In this document: in pieces, positions 1 through 10,865 of the stretch
Layout of the letters: the number at the start of each line of letters is the position of its first letter
Position numbering within the stretch: position 1 is the stretch's first letter
DNA from: Phialocephala subalpina
Taxonomy: Eukaryota > Ascomycota > Leotiomycetes > Helotiales > Mollisiaceae
Assembly: GCA_900073065.1 (NCBI GenBank)
Contig: FJOG01000005.1
Location: 1,725,043 to 1,789,042 of the forward strand
Direction: 5' to 3'
DNA: 64,000 nt
Made by a program: the position numbers and the translations under genes
Notes under the pieces: generated by a model
Database searches by the model: none
Told to the model about the DNA's origin: nothing
The model's input: the letters and a program-made list of their open reading frames with translations, nothing else

Positions 1-320
1 CAGGCTTGTTGGCGAAACCCTGGGGTGTCGAAACGGCGAGATCGAAGCAAAGTGTTGCCATGAGTGGTGGAATTACAGAAGCAGACACGACCATCATCAA
101 GCGTGTTGAGGAGCTGGCTGAGAAGAAAGGATGCAAGATGAGCCATGTCGCATTGGCGTGGCTCCGGGCGAAGGGCTGCATCCCTATCGTTGGTCTGAAC
201 AGTACCAGTATCGAAAGGCTCGATGAATCCTGCGCTGTGAGGGACTGGAGTCTGACTCCGGAAGAGGTCGAGTACCTGGAAGAGCCGTATATTCCAAAAC
301 CTGTTGTTGGGCATTTCTGA
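1..320 (+). CDS. Aldo/keto reductase, C-terminal fragment (5' end outside window)
   Basis: The frame is open from the left edge to a TGA at 318-320 and encodes the last ~105 residues of an NAD(P)H-dependent aldo/keto reductase. Visible family features are the helical segment containing 'SHVALAWLRAKG', then 'IPIVGLNS' (the region that contacts the nicotinamide cofactor in this family) and a C-terminal 'LTPEEVEYLEEPY' that matches the usual 'L..ee...L...Y' ending before the short 'PVVGHF' tail. The start codon and the catalytic Asp-Tyr-Lys-His region lie upstream of the window, so activity cannot be judged. These enzymes are cytosolic and reduce aldehydes and ketones; the substrate cannot be inferred. 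A Zn2Cys6 regulator follows on the same strand. Confidence 0.85.
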   Translation, partial: GLLAKPWGVETARSKQSVAMSGGITEADTTIIKRVEELAEKKGCKMSHVALAWLRAKGCIPIVGLNSTSIERLDESCAVRDWSLTPEEVEYLEEPYIPKPVVGHF

Positions 321-543
321 GATGGCGCTGGAGTCGAGGCTGAAATAGCAATAAGATGGGATGAAGAAAGATGCACCACTAGTGCACCAGGAGTTTGCAA
401 TTGATGAGTACAATTTGTAAGGCATCAGCACTAGAGTATTATAGGTTTAGCTCTCTTTTAAGCGAACGCCGTTAACCCCGCGCCAGTCTCCACGTGCCTT
501 CCTCTCTGTTGCCCTCACGAATAAGACAATCTGGTAGGTCTGG

Positions 544-603
544 TCTCAACTCAACTCAACTCAACTCAACTCAACTCAAGTCAGCTCAACTCAGCTCAAC
601 TCC
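544..603 (+). repeat. (CTCAA)n pentanucleotide microsatellite
   Basis: About seven perfect CTCAA units are followed by degenerate ones (CTCAAGTCAG, CTCAACTCAG). The array sits ~55 bp upstream of the start codon of the Zn2Cys6 factor, so it is probably in its 5' UTR or core promoter. The rest of 321-656 shows no coding sequence. Confidence 0.85.
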
Positions 604-656
604 TCCTTCTCCTTAAGTCGTCTTATCTTTCCTTATTTTATTTTGTCCTAAGTGGA

Positions 657-2367
657 ATGCCTTTTCCGAGTCGGGGTTGCAAGACTTGCAAGCAGCGTCG
701 CGTCAAGGTGAGCGCTCGGGAGCGCTCGGGGCCCAGGTTGACTGTATTACTAATGAGGCTTTCAGTGCGATGAAGTTCACCCAGTTTGTAACCGATGCCA
801 AAAGGCTAAACTCGTCTGCCATCGTGTCGAGGAAACAGGTGGTTTCGTCTTCTTGGATGAGAATAAATATGCTGTTGGCCGACTGAAGCGTCCACGAGGA
901 CCCAATGTGAACGCCGGTACCGCCACCCAAATAGAGAGCGTTCCAGGGCATCAGCATGCCACTTCCCAGGCACCACTTCCTGAGGCTCAAAACTTCGCCA
1001 TACTGCCTCTTTTAGGCATACCATTGGACGAACAAGCTTTGACATACTATTCTCGACACTATGTCGAAGCGCCGGAAGCCTTGTCTGGAATCATGGACGG
1101 CCATCTCCAGTGCGCCCTCATTCATGGATGCTATTCACAGCCTCAATCCATCCTCAGTCTTGCAATCTTCGCGGTCTCACATGCTACTTATGGACGAGCC
1201 CGAAGAAGTCCCGCTGCACTTTCTACAGGCTATACGAAGTACTCAAAAGCGTTGCTTAAAACCAACCTCGCCCTGAAAGATGCAACACAGTCTACGAACG
1301 ACGACGTCCTTCTTGCGGTGATGCTTTTGAGCTACTACGAAAACTCAGTCATGGATAAGAAATCGTCTACTCTGAGTCGAGGTATCCTGGCCATGGCTTC
1401 ACGGAGTTTCGCACATCATGATGGTGCCATAGCTCTGCTCAATGTACGGCGGCAGCTGGAGCAACGCGAAAACAAAAGCATCCATCTCGACATGCTAGTC
1501 CGGCGCCAGCTGCTGCGATCAGTCCTCTTGAGGAGCATGCCTCTACCACCTTGGCTCTTTGATGGTTCACAGTACGGAGAGCGGGGATTTGCTCTTGAAT
1601 TTGACCACTGCGCGGCGCGAGCAGCTACACTCAGACACCAAGCCAGTACAATCTCTGTGGATGCTACTAGTCCATCCAAAGACCGCCATGTAAGGAAGCT
1701 TCACGATCTTCTGGCAAAGGCTCAGGCTCTGGACGATGACTTGATAACCTGGGCGAATTCTCTGCCCCCGGAAGACAGGTACAACACTCATGTTGTACAA
1801 AGCGACATCGTGCCAGGGCCTGGAAGTATGATTTTCGAATCGACTGTTCACGTATACGCTACAGTGAGCCACGCCGGAATGTGGAATCGATACCGAGCCA
1901 CTCGCCTTGCCGTCAACGAAGTTATTCTCAAGACATTGTCTGTACTTCAAGCCTCGGATTTTGAGATGAATAGTCTGAAAGAAGCTGCTAAGTCGAGAAC
2001 CACAGCCCTGGCCAATGATTTATGTGCAAGTGTGCCGTTCATGTTAGGACTAATTGAACTCCAACATGTTGCCGGGCAGGACGTCGCTTTGATCAAAACC
2101 CCCCCTTTTCTCAAATTCGTCGTCAAAGCTTCAACCGCCTCGTTTCTCTGCTGGCCTCTGGCTATGGCGGCAATGATGTCTGGAATATCATGCGAACAAC
2201 ATTATTATTTGAGGAGTCGCTTGCGCGATGTGAGCGAGATTGTCGATGATGGTGTTTTGGAAGTCATTGCTGAAGGCTCTCCAAAGACTTCGCATGGCCG
2301 TGCCAATACGCTTGGACCAATAATTGTCCCGGCTTGTCAATACTCAGCTGGAGCGCAAGCGCGATGA
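657..2367 (+). CDS. Zn2Cys6 fungal transcription factor
   Basis: Two exons: 657-707 and 766-2367, with a 58-bp intron (GTGAGC...TTCAG, branch-like CTAAT). The intron splits the zinc cluster, a common place in this family. The spliced N-terminus reads 'RGCKTCKQRRVK' then 'CDEVHPVCNRCQKAKLVCH', giving the six cysteines of a C6 binuclear cluster at about residues 8-35. The remainder (~550 aa in total) is helical, without a second recognisable motif, and resembles the poorly conserved regulatory region of these factors. The ATG at 657 is chosen because the track's apparent start at 853 would drop the zinc cluster. The last ~10 residues look atypical, so a 3' intron may have been missed. It is expected to act in the nucleus; targets are unknown, and the adjacent aldo/keto reductase is only a positional candidate. 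Confidence 0.85.
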
Positions 2368-2725
2368 CCAACTTTGATACACCGTTGGCTTCGCTAGACT
2401 GGCCGGACCCGGGACGGCTGGGCAAAAAGAAAGGATACCAGTCACTGTACGTATGCCAATTGCAACCAATGTCCATTCCAATGAAAAAACCAAATCCTGA
2501 ACGGCCCTTTAACGAATGTATGGCTACACGGAGTCGTGACTTGGTTTCTAGAACTCAGTCGGGTGTTGTATAGGGAGACGATCACGAGGCCGTCACGCCA
2601 CCGAACCAACGTTTGGGTATTTGAAAGAAAGACGAAACAACATCTAACCATTGTATTCTATGCCATGTCTCAGTCATAACTGCAAAAATAATTTAACCTC
2701 GTTACTGGTCTAAACGGCATCCACA

Positions 2726-4166
2726 ATGCTAGACTCCGACTTCCTCTCAGAAAGGTGAGGCTCTCTGACGCAAAATTCTTCCCATCATCAAATTGACATG
2801 TCCAGGATCGGCTCAGCGATTTTCGCTGCATCACTGTACATCATTCCCATCCTACTATCCATCCTCCCCCTCTGGAGTTCACCCTTCAAAGGGCGAGGCG
2901 TCATCTTCTCCACCATAATCGCAACTCTCCTCTACATCGCTCAACACAACCCCTTCCCTCGTGGCACTAGTACACGCTTCTCGCTCGGCCTACTTTGGTA
3001 CGTTTACCTCGGCACAATCGAGAAAATACTCTTCACGACTCCCGAGAAAGCTTACTAGCGACTCGGACAAGCTCGAGAAAAGGTAGTGGCCATGCGGGGT
3101 CTCTTGTTTGAGAAATTGAAATGGGCTCTTAGTTTGATAGCGAGTATGAGAGGTGTTGGGTGGAATTTTCAGGCTAGAGGCGTTCCGAATGGTATTCCGG
3201 GTGAGAGTGGGAAACAATTTCTTTTGCTTCAAGGGAGAGATTTACTCATTGGCTTTCTGGCGCCTGATGTTTGCTCGGCAGTTATCAGAACGCATCAATT
3301 CCAGGCAGGAGGAGATTCGGATGACTTGATAATTTCAAGCTCTGCGAGAGTGCTTGTGATATTGGCCGCGGGGATGCAATCGTACTTTGCGAACAAGTTC
3401 AATTACCAGTATCTGTCGGTCTTTGCGGTCGCTACAGGTGTCGAGCAGCCGAAGGCATGTCTTTCATGTTTTCAATGTTTCAAATACCCTGGGACAACAC
3501 TTGCTAAGGATTTGGATAGGTCTGGCCTTCTCTGTTCGGCAAGATGAGCGAAACAACCACGGTCCGCCGAATCTGAGGCTCTTTTTGGCATCAGGGTATT
3601 CGAAAGGTATGTCTTAGGATCAAAATCGGAAGTGAACTTTCTGATTGTGATTTCAGGTGCTTTCTAGATACACCCAGTTCTTTCTCCGGCTGTTTCATGT
3701 CCCACGCCACACGATGCTCTCGCCTATCTTCACGCGCCTGTTCACATTCATGCTCTCTGGCTTGTACCATGGATACGCATTTTAGGCACTGGCATATCCA
3801 ACATCGACATCTCCCTATGCTACGGCTTATGATCGGGTTTGGAGATTCATGATCTTCTTTATGATACAACCACTCGGTATCGTGATTGAGGACATGGCCA
3901 TGAAGGCTTACCACCATATGGTACGACACGGAGAACAGAGAATATTAGACGACAAAGCAAAGGCAAACGAAAAGTGGTAGAGACTGCTCGGATACTGTTG
4001 GGTGTTGACTTGGATGCTGTTCTCCGGAAATATACTCGTGGATGCGTATCTGAAGACCGAGATGGGTTTTGTTGGACCAAGCCCAATCATTTCGGCACAT
4101 TTATTTGAGCTCGCGTCTGAAACAGGGAATGTATATACAGTCATGATGATTTTGATGTCGGTGTGA
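2726..4166 (+). pseudogene. Wax-synthase-type (MBOAT-like) membrane acyltransferase interrupted by four in-frame stops
   Basis: Four exons can be read: 2726-2754, 2806-3439, 3520-3606 and 3657-4166. All introns are GT-AG and every junction keeps frame. The protein has hydrophobic helices and wax-synthase-domain motifs: 'RGVGWNFQARGVP', 'WPSLFG', 'FWHQG', 'LSGLYHGYAF' and 'IQPLGIVIED'. In fungi this family includes acetyltransferases of secondary-metabolite clusters. Four stops interrupt it: TAG 3056-3058 (in PEKAY-stop-RL, where relatives have PE..FWR), TGA 3574-3576 (RI-stop-GSFWHQ, relatives FWG..WHQ), TAG 3783-3785 and TAG 3978-3980. At least the first two, and probably all four, replace Trp. 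I find no frameshift. Either a recently disabled gene or one rescued by mRNA editing. No PKS, NRPS or terpene synthase is nearby. The exon 2/3 junction is the least certain. Confidence 0.75.
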
Positions 4167-4992
4167 GGATTTAAGAATGCAGAATTTGCGACTGGCAGGA
4201 CAAAAGTGGCAGGTACGGAACTGGCGGGAATTGAATTGGAGAAGGGGGAAAGGGACGCACCATTTGGGAGAGAAGTAATGGGATTGGATGGACCTTGGTA
4301 TCTACAAGTGGAAAGAGTAAAGGGAAAAGTTCATTGCCAACTTCAAATTTTGAAATTATGGTTCATTGCTCTGTTCGGGCACGGTCTTTCAAGACTTGGT
4401 CAAGCCCTCAAAGTTGAAGGACAGTCACCTACCACCTCGTCATCCAAAGCGCGTGATATCTTCACCTCCTCTATGACCGGCCTAGAAATCTCAAGGACAT
4501 AAGAAGAGCTACGACAATTTCTCGTTCGCATATATGCTATGATATCTTGACCCAGTGCAAAGACCATTTGAACTTGGAAAAAAGGGCAAGAAAGGACATG
4601 CAAGAACGGGAGATCGATGACATTGACTGTTGAGTGATTATTTTGAAAAGTGAATGAAGAACATCCAAGTAAGCTGCAATTAATTTTCCTTTTTCGTGGG
4701 AGGTTCAGTGGCTCCCGCTGTTGCTTCGTCTTGTTCAGGTACCGTTGGCGAGGGCACAAGCTCAGCGTCCGCGCGCTTCTTCTCCACCGTGGGACTTGTT
4801 CTAAAGAGATGCTTGTTAGTCAAAGAGGTCGAAAATTCCAGTAGAAGCTAGATATAGTCGGGCCTGGCACAGAGACGTTTGTGCCGAGAAGGTGAGGCAT
4901 CCTTGTGATCATAATGACCAACGACGGCCAGCACAACGAGACTTAAGACGGCTAGATCACCATGTCTACCGCCTGAAAATAAAAGTCAAAAC
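4167..4992. other. Intergenic, no gene recognised
   Basis: Short ORFs on both strands here have no recognisable domain, coding bias or exon structure. The region separates two convergent genes, so 3' UTRs are the likely content. Confidence 0.5.
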
Positions 4993-7030
4993 TCACGCAG
5001 GCGTATCATGTTTCGGATCATGCCAACTCAAAGTCCTATTCTTACGATCGTATTTCGGCCTCACTCGCGCTTCATATACGACCCCTTCCGCCTTGGGATC
5101 GGCTTTAAAAATTGGCGTTGGTGTAGTTCGATCCCATTGATCGTTGGTTTCTTCAGTATCCAGTGCGCTGTAGATGACTGCTGCTCTTAGGGCGTCTACG
5201 TATCCCCACCTACAATGAGAAAACAGGAGTCAGCTTACTGTGTTACAAATTTTGGAGAAGCTGGGCGACCTAGGAAAAGTGGGATCTTGATGCTTAAGGA
5301 AAGTGACTTACGGCAGCGCGTAGCACGGCAGACTGGTAGTGAGGAGGAAGTTGAGGCCGAGAAGCAGAACTGCGATGATCGGGACAGCAATAAGCATGGG
5401 AATGGACAGCGCGGCGGCGTTTCCTGTGTAGATGACGAAGGCATCTGTGCCAGGGAGCATGTTGCCGTTGCTATCAAGCACAAGGTTTGTAATGTCTTGA
5501 TATTGTCTGCTGAATTTCGTAGTTTCCTGTAAGGTATTCTTCGTCGCTTCATAGGCACCTAGGACAAGGCGCTGAAGATCATCGTGTAGATTCGAGGTTT
5601 GCGCATCGAAGTAACGGCCTTGAGAACCTGGAGGAATATCAGTAGAAGCCTAAGCCTTGGCGACAAGATTCCAGATGTCCGAATAACTCTGGGACATTTT
5701 GCTGAGCAGAGAGTACGTACCAGTTGCAGACTTCAGCGCTGTGGTACCCAAAGATTGTCCAAGATTAATGATCCGAGGTACGCTCAGAAAGTGTTGGAAT
5801 ACCAGCACCAATGAGTGGGGTAGAGCACCTAGTTGTTCCAGGTCATCGATAGATTTTGATACATTATTGTAGGACCAGACATCGGTCTGCCAGCAATTGA
5901 GTGGTGGCACTCCACGAGCTACGATGTACCCAGCTCCGAGCGGGTCTCCATTCAGCGCAACCGTAGCGTACCATGGGTCTAGACCAGGAGTAAAACTCTT
6001 TCGCGCGAAAGAGGACACCACAATGGCATAGCTGATGTTGCTACCGAACGGCGCACTGGGAGGGGCGGGATTCAGCAAGAAGGTAGCTATTGGTGGTCCA
6101 CCATCTGATGTTGAGACATTGGACATGTTGCTAGACCCAAAGATGAGATAGACATCCTTGGCGATATCAGGACTGTCGTCAGTTCCATTGTACCAAGTAT
6201 AGTCGGTGAAACAAGACCCGTTCACAGTCAAAAGTAGCCCCGATGCATTTTGTAGACCAAAGTCGATATCTGTAAGGCTGTAGCTGTAATCCAATTGGTA
6301 CACAGATTCTTGAAAAGCGTCGATTGAGGTGCTGGGTTTGCCAACATTGACATTGGCGTTTGTTGTCAGGTTGTCCGCGGCACCTATGGCTCGGAGGTTC
6401 GCGGGCGTGGATATTTCGTTGACTCTGAGAGAGTATGAACTGGTATTTGTTATAGGAGAGTATTCCGGAACGTAAATTGCGTTGCCAGAGACGGGTGCTG
6501 CCTGTCCGATGATCAAATCTGGAGAGACCAGGAGGGAAAGTGCGATGGAAGCAGCCCAAGCAAGAGCTGCCAGAATAGCCCACATCAACGCGTACCTCGA
6601 ATCGGAGTTAGCAAACTGAATGTTCATAGGAGCATCGACGCCGGATCTTCACTTACAAAGATATGTGCGCGATGTAGCCAAACATCAATTTGACAATATC
6701 GAGAGGTGCTGCTTGTGCGTTCCAAATAATGACATTTGCAATGCTGATATTGTGCGATCGATGCTTCTTGGCTGACAGCGAGATGCCAACAAGGACAATC
6801 AAGTACCAGATTTGGATGACAATCATCTTCAACATCAACGTGTAAAGCGACTGCAGGACTTTGCTAGATTCGAATGTAAGAGCAATAGCTGCCTTGGGGC
6901 CATCGTGCGTCGGCATGGTGAACCTCTTCAGGACATTGTAGTCCGAAGATGGAGCTATCAAAGATAGCACATCAGGAACAACAGGCATGATGAAGATTGG
7001 AATGAGGACAAAGAGCCTCCAAAATTGCAA
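4993..7030 (-). CDS. Uncharacterised multi-exon membrane protein (5' end uncertain; possible internal stop)
   Basis: I do not recognise the family. Reading leftward, a hydrophobic exon (7030-6657, several transmembrane helices) joins exon 6595 via a 61-bp intron with donor GTAAGT and branch CTAAC; the joined frame gives 'HISLYALMWAILAALAWAA', another helix. A large luminal or extracellular domain follows with many N-glycosylation sequons (NMSNVS, NNVS, NGT) and Cys. A further helix ('LIAVPIIAVLLLGLNFLL') precedes a GTAAGT donor near 5310, and a cytosolic tail from about 5214 ends at the TGA at 4995-4993. A TAG at 5652-5650 lies in the same frame between two coding-like stretches ('NLVAKA' and 'ASTDIPPGSQ'). 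It could be a missed intron or a nonsense mutation like those in neighbouring broken genes. Exons upstream of 7030 probably exist but could not be placed. Confidence 0.5.
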
Positions 7031-9014
7031 ACTATTTCTCGAAAATGATAGCTATTGAGATTTGGAGACTTCGCGCGGAGGGAATGTGTTCGTCTTCGCA
7101 GAGGCTCTTTTCATTGTCTCGGGCATGTGGGAACATTTTGGGGGCCCTAGTGCCTGCCGCACCCTCGGTGAACACGACTTCTGTGTTGACTACGGTTGCC
7201 CTTTCATCCTGCTCAGTCGCAAAGAGGAGGAACCGAATCGACAGAAGAGGCTCTTCATCTCTTACTGGATGATGAGACCACGCCAGGGGACTGCCCTTCG
7301 GTGTGATAGTTGAGGAGAATTCCTGTGCCCATCGACGATTCAATGCCCGTGTGTCTCTTCAGCTCGGCGCCCAATTTCTGCATGTTCGGTCTCCATTGGA
7401 GGTTGTGTGACAGGGCTGTCCGAGGAGACAGCCTCTCGTGGATCCACGAGGCAAACCGGGCATGGAGTCATCTCTGGAGAGAGGAGATGAACGAAAAGAC
7501 AAGGGGAACGAAGTCCTGTATGTTGAGGGGGCTTTTCGCGTTCGCATCGAGCGATGCCGGTTTGCCGTGTTGTCGAGGTCTTCGGCGCCAAATCTCGAAG
7601 CCATGATAACTGACCAACTATCGCTTATCGTAGCGTAGAAGCCTTGGGTGGCCTTGAATACTTCCAGCTCCTACCCATCGCATCCTCGCAGCCGCATGAA
7701 TCTTGCAGTACAGAATGGAAAGACAGATGGCCCGGTCATTTCTGTTCTCTTGTTGACGAGCCTCTGGGCTTAGGTATCAAAACTAAACCAACCTGCGATA
7801 GTTGACTTCTCCATCACTCGAGTCCGAAGGTGCCGTCGCAAACGGTCCCAAGCGTGGGCTGCCCGCTCTTCGTAGGGAGAACCCATCCACAATCAGTCCT
7901 CCGGAGAAGCGCCACTCCATCTTTTGCTCACGCAATGTCCGAATGCGTTCCGTGGTCGTCGCGAAGAAGGCAGTCGCGGCTGTCACGTTCTTGTCAGAAA
8001 AGCCACATATCAGCCTCAATTCTGGAGGGAGAAGACTGTTGGAGAAGAGACGGGAAGAGAGGAAGAGTTGAGGTGAAACATATTCGAATGATCGCCGACA
8101 CGTAGGCATCGGATTGGTTCCCGACATCCATAAACGCCAGCACAGAAAAGGATTGGTGCGCACGGAAGCTAATATACGGGACGGTAAGGTTAGCTGCCGC
8201 AGGGGTCCACCAGACCCCTCTTCGACATCCCTGTTGATACCAATGCATTGACAGACAATGGGACGGTGGGATAGTGGGATGGGACGGCACGACGACTGCA
8301 CGACGACTGCACAACGACTCCAACCACGGATCCGACAACCCCTCTACCGCTTCTCTCTAATTATTCAGCTGCTTCTTCGATTCAGCTGCTGGTTGAACCA
8401 TGGCGCACAGTGTCTCTCCTCAATACATGTCCCCAACGGCCAGCACGCCTAATAATCAATTTTGCAAGACCCACCAGTGCTGTTCCACCCCGCAATGTCT
8501 TGCCTTCTGTATGGTAGGAGAGGGGAACGGTGCCTCATTTTGGGAAGCGCGGTCGGAAGGGCTGAGAAGCCTCAACTTTCAACCTCATCGCGGAACTGCC
8601 TGGTGATCGCTGTCTACGCGGTGTGAGGTAGTACTCTGCCGTGACCAGCACGCCCTGAGGCTGAGATGCGTCAGACCAATCTATTATCAGAATCTCCGTG
8701 TGCGCGAATTTGCAAATGTGCGGCTCCTTGTTCGGACATCGCCTTGGACTGGACATGGAAACTCCTAGCTGCATATTTTGCTGCTTATTTGAGCAGAAGT
8801 TAAATTGAAGGCGCTTTCATTTCGTTCTATGCTTAAAAATCAAATGTTGTCAGAACTGCACTTTCCACCTCCCTGTCAAGCTCGCTGGTCTTTTGCTCTT
8901 TAGCTCTTGTTCTCTCTCCTGAACCTGCTGTGAAGCACAGCATCTATCTACTAAATCATCTATTACACTCGCTTCTGTTGATTCAATCGTTGATAAGCAG
9001 TCAATACAGCAACC
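7031..9014. other. Long intergenic/unassigned region
   Basis: It contains overlapping ORFs on both strands with arginine- and serine-rich, non-conserved translations, which look like shadows or random ORFs. The left end (7031-7610) may hold 5' exons of the minus-strand membrane gene. The right end (8820-9014) is pyrimidine-rich and serves as the promoter and leader of the fasciclin gene. I see no recognisable domain. Confidence 0.4.
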
Positions 9015-10082
9015 ATGCAGCTCTCTACTGTCTTAGCCGTCGCTATTTGTGCTATCTCTGCTCATGCCGACAGCACTCCCCTCCTGGATGCCCTCAAAAC
9101 CCGAGCCAACGCTACCAAATTCGCCGAATTCCTCGAAGCCAACCCCGACATCCTCGCAATCTACAATTCCTCATCCGTTCAAACTATTTTCGCCCCAACC
9201 GACGCCTACTTCACCGCCCCTCTGAGACGTCGAGATGCCTCTTCTCAGCAACAGCAACTCCAGTACCAATACACCAACCAGTTGACCGGCCTCGAGAACC
9301 TCGCTCCTCCAGCTCTACCAGGTGCAGTTGTCCACACGGGACTCACTGCTCCAAAAGCCGGTGGCACACAAGCTACTGTGTCTGAAAAGGTAACTGCGAA
9401 TAGCACGACTCGACGTCGACAACTGGTAGGGACAACTGGTATTCGAATGCTTTCTGGGTTGGGAAACAGTGTCAATATCATCAATGGCGATATCCCGTAC
9501 TCCAATGGATTGATTCATTCTACTGATGGGTAGGTCCCCAATGTCCCAAACTAGTTCGGTCTTTGATACTAACCTATCTATAGATTCTTCACCATCCCAT
9601 CCCCCCTCTCCACAACAATCAACTCCACCGGCCTTTCATCCCTCGGTAGTCTTCTCAGCACCGCAAACCTAAGCAGCACTTTCGACTCTGCAGACAGTGT
9701 AACGATCTTCACACCCAGCAACGCTGCATTCTCCGCAGCCGCGAACAGCACTGGGAACGCTGCCACTCTTCCGAACCTGCTTTCGAATCACGTTATCCCC
9801 AACTTCCTAGGATACTTACCGGCGTTGACGGATGGTGCAACATATCAGACCTTAGCAGGCGAGACGTTGACGATAAGTATCAAGAATGGGGTGTATTTTG
9901 TCAATGGAGCTAAGATCATTTCGTCGAATACTATTATTAGTAATGGTGTTGCGCATGTTATTGACAAGGTCTTGGTGCCGACACCAACGCCTGTTTTTAC
10001 GGGTGGTAGTGCGTCGTTGTCTGGTGGCAACTCGGTCATTATGGCTGCGGGCGCTGCTGTGTTTGCGTTGTTGATGATATGA
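9015..10082 (+). CDS. Secreted, GPI-anchored fasciclin (FAS1) domain protein
   Basis: Two exons, 9015-9529 and 9584-10082, with a 54-bp intron (GTAGGT...branch ACTAAC...TATAG); 337 aa. An N-terminal signal peptide (MQLSTVLAVAICAISAHA) is followed by two FAS1-like modules. The first has 'LLDALKTRANATKFAEFL' and 'QTIFAPTDAYF'; the second has 'LGSLLSTANLSSTFDSADS' and 'VTIFTPSNAAF', then 'LLSNHVIP', 'YQTLAGETLTI' and the closing 'ISNGVAHVIDKVLVP'. FAS1 domains mediate cell adhesion. The C-terminus 'GGSASLSGGNSVIMAAGAAVFALLMI' is a classic small-residue omega site plus hydrophobic tail, so GPI anchoring at the plasma membrane or wall is likely. Several N-glycosylation sequons are present. Confidence 0.9.
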
Positions 10083-10865
10083 ACTAGGGCGGTTGGTCTT
10101 TCGTTGTCAGAGAGTGTCTGTGGGGAGGAATTTCGGGTCTTCGATACTGCGGTGTCAATCTGGTGGGCGCATCTCCTTACTCACAATGGTAATCGTAATA
10201 TCAAGTCAGATAGATAGGTGTCAACAAATATTCTTGGGAGCTAGACCATCTTTTGAATACATCTTGGTTGTAACTCGTGATACTATACTGTTGGTGCAAT
10301 AAGCTAGTCACGTGTAGCACTAGGTTACATTGGGACTGGCGTTGGAACGAGCTAAAGTTGGAGGATATAACTCTCTAACTTTATGCTCTTACTTAGAGAA
10401 TAACAACCAACTTTGAAGTATACTAAGAATACGAATCTTACGTGCTTCTGGCCTACTCGAGTAGGTATCCCTGTGATACCGACACATACATTTCCAGAAC
10501 GACGCTTCTCTACTGAAACAAAATTACTTCGCCGGCTCAGCGCCGACCCCCTCTTGAGCATTCGACTTATTTACCTTAACGACTGAAGGAGGTGTAGGCG
10601 TGGCAGCAGCGACGATTTATTTCGTAGCGGATTTTCGATCACTCCCTACGACCGAAGGTGGTGTTGGCGGAGCCACTGCTGCTGCCCCTTTCTCGTCGAC
10701 TGGCCCTCCTGGTGAAGGACAAATACACGGATTCCCTACTTCTCCATCAGTTCCAGTGACTTGAGGATGTCAAGACGACTTACCCGATTTAGCCCCACAC
10801 TTGCACTTCAGCTTCTTCTTCCTTTTCTCACCTCCCACCATCCATTCCGGCAGCACTAATTCAGG
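10083..10865. other. 3' intergenic region containing the relic tail of the minus-strand membrane gene
   Basis: Between the convergent fasciclin gene and the membrane gene. On the minus strand, about 10525-10860 reads as basic and Pro-rich coding-like segments separated by TAA at 10619-10617 and by a GTAAGT donor. Nothing else is recognised. Confidence 0.4.

Noticed and set aside
2334..2573. ORF overlapping the end of the Zn2Cys6 factor
   Set aside because: Could be a missed last exon, but no intron joining it in frame with good signals was found; not claimed as a gene.
7783..8338. 172- and 114-codon minus-strand ORFs
   Set aside because: Overlapping frames with no domain, no splice structure and Arg/Ser-rich random-looking composition.
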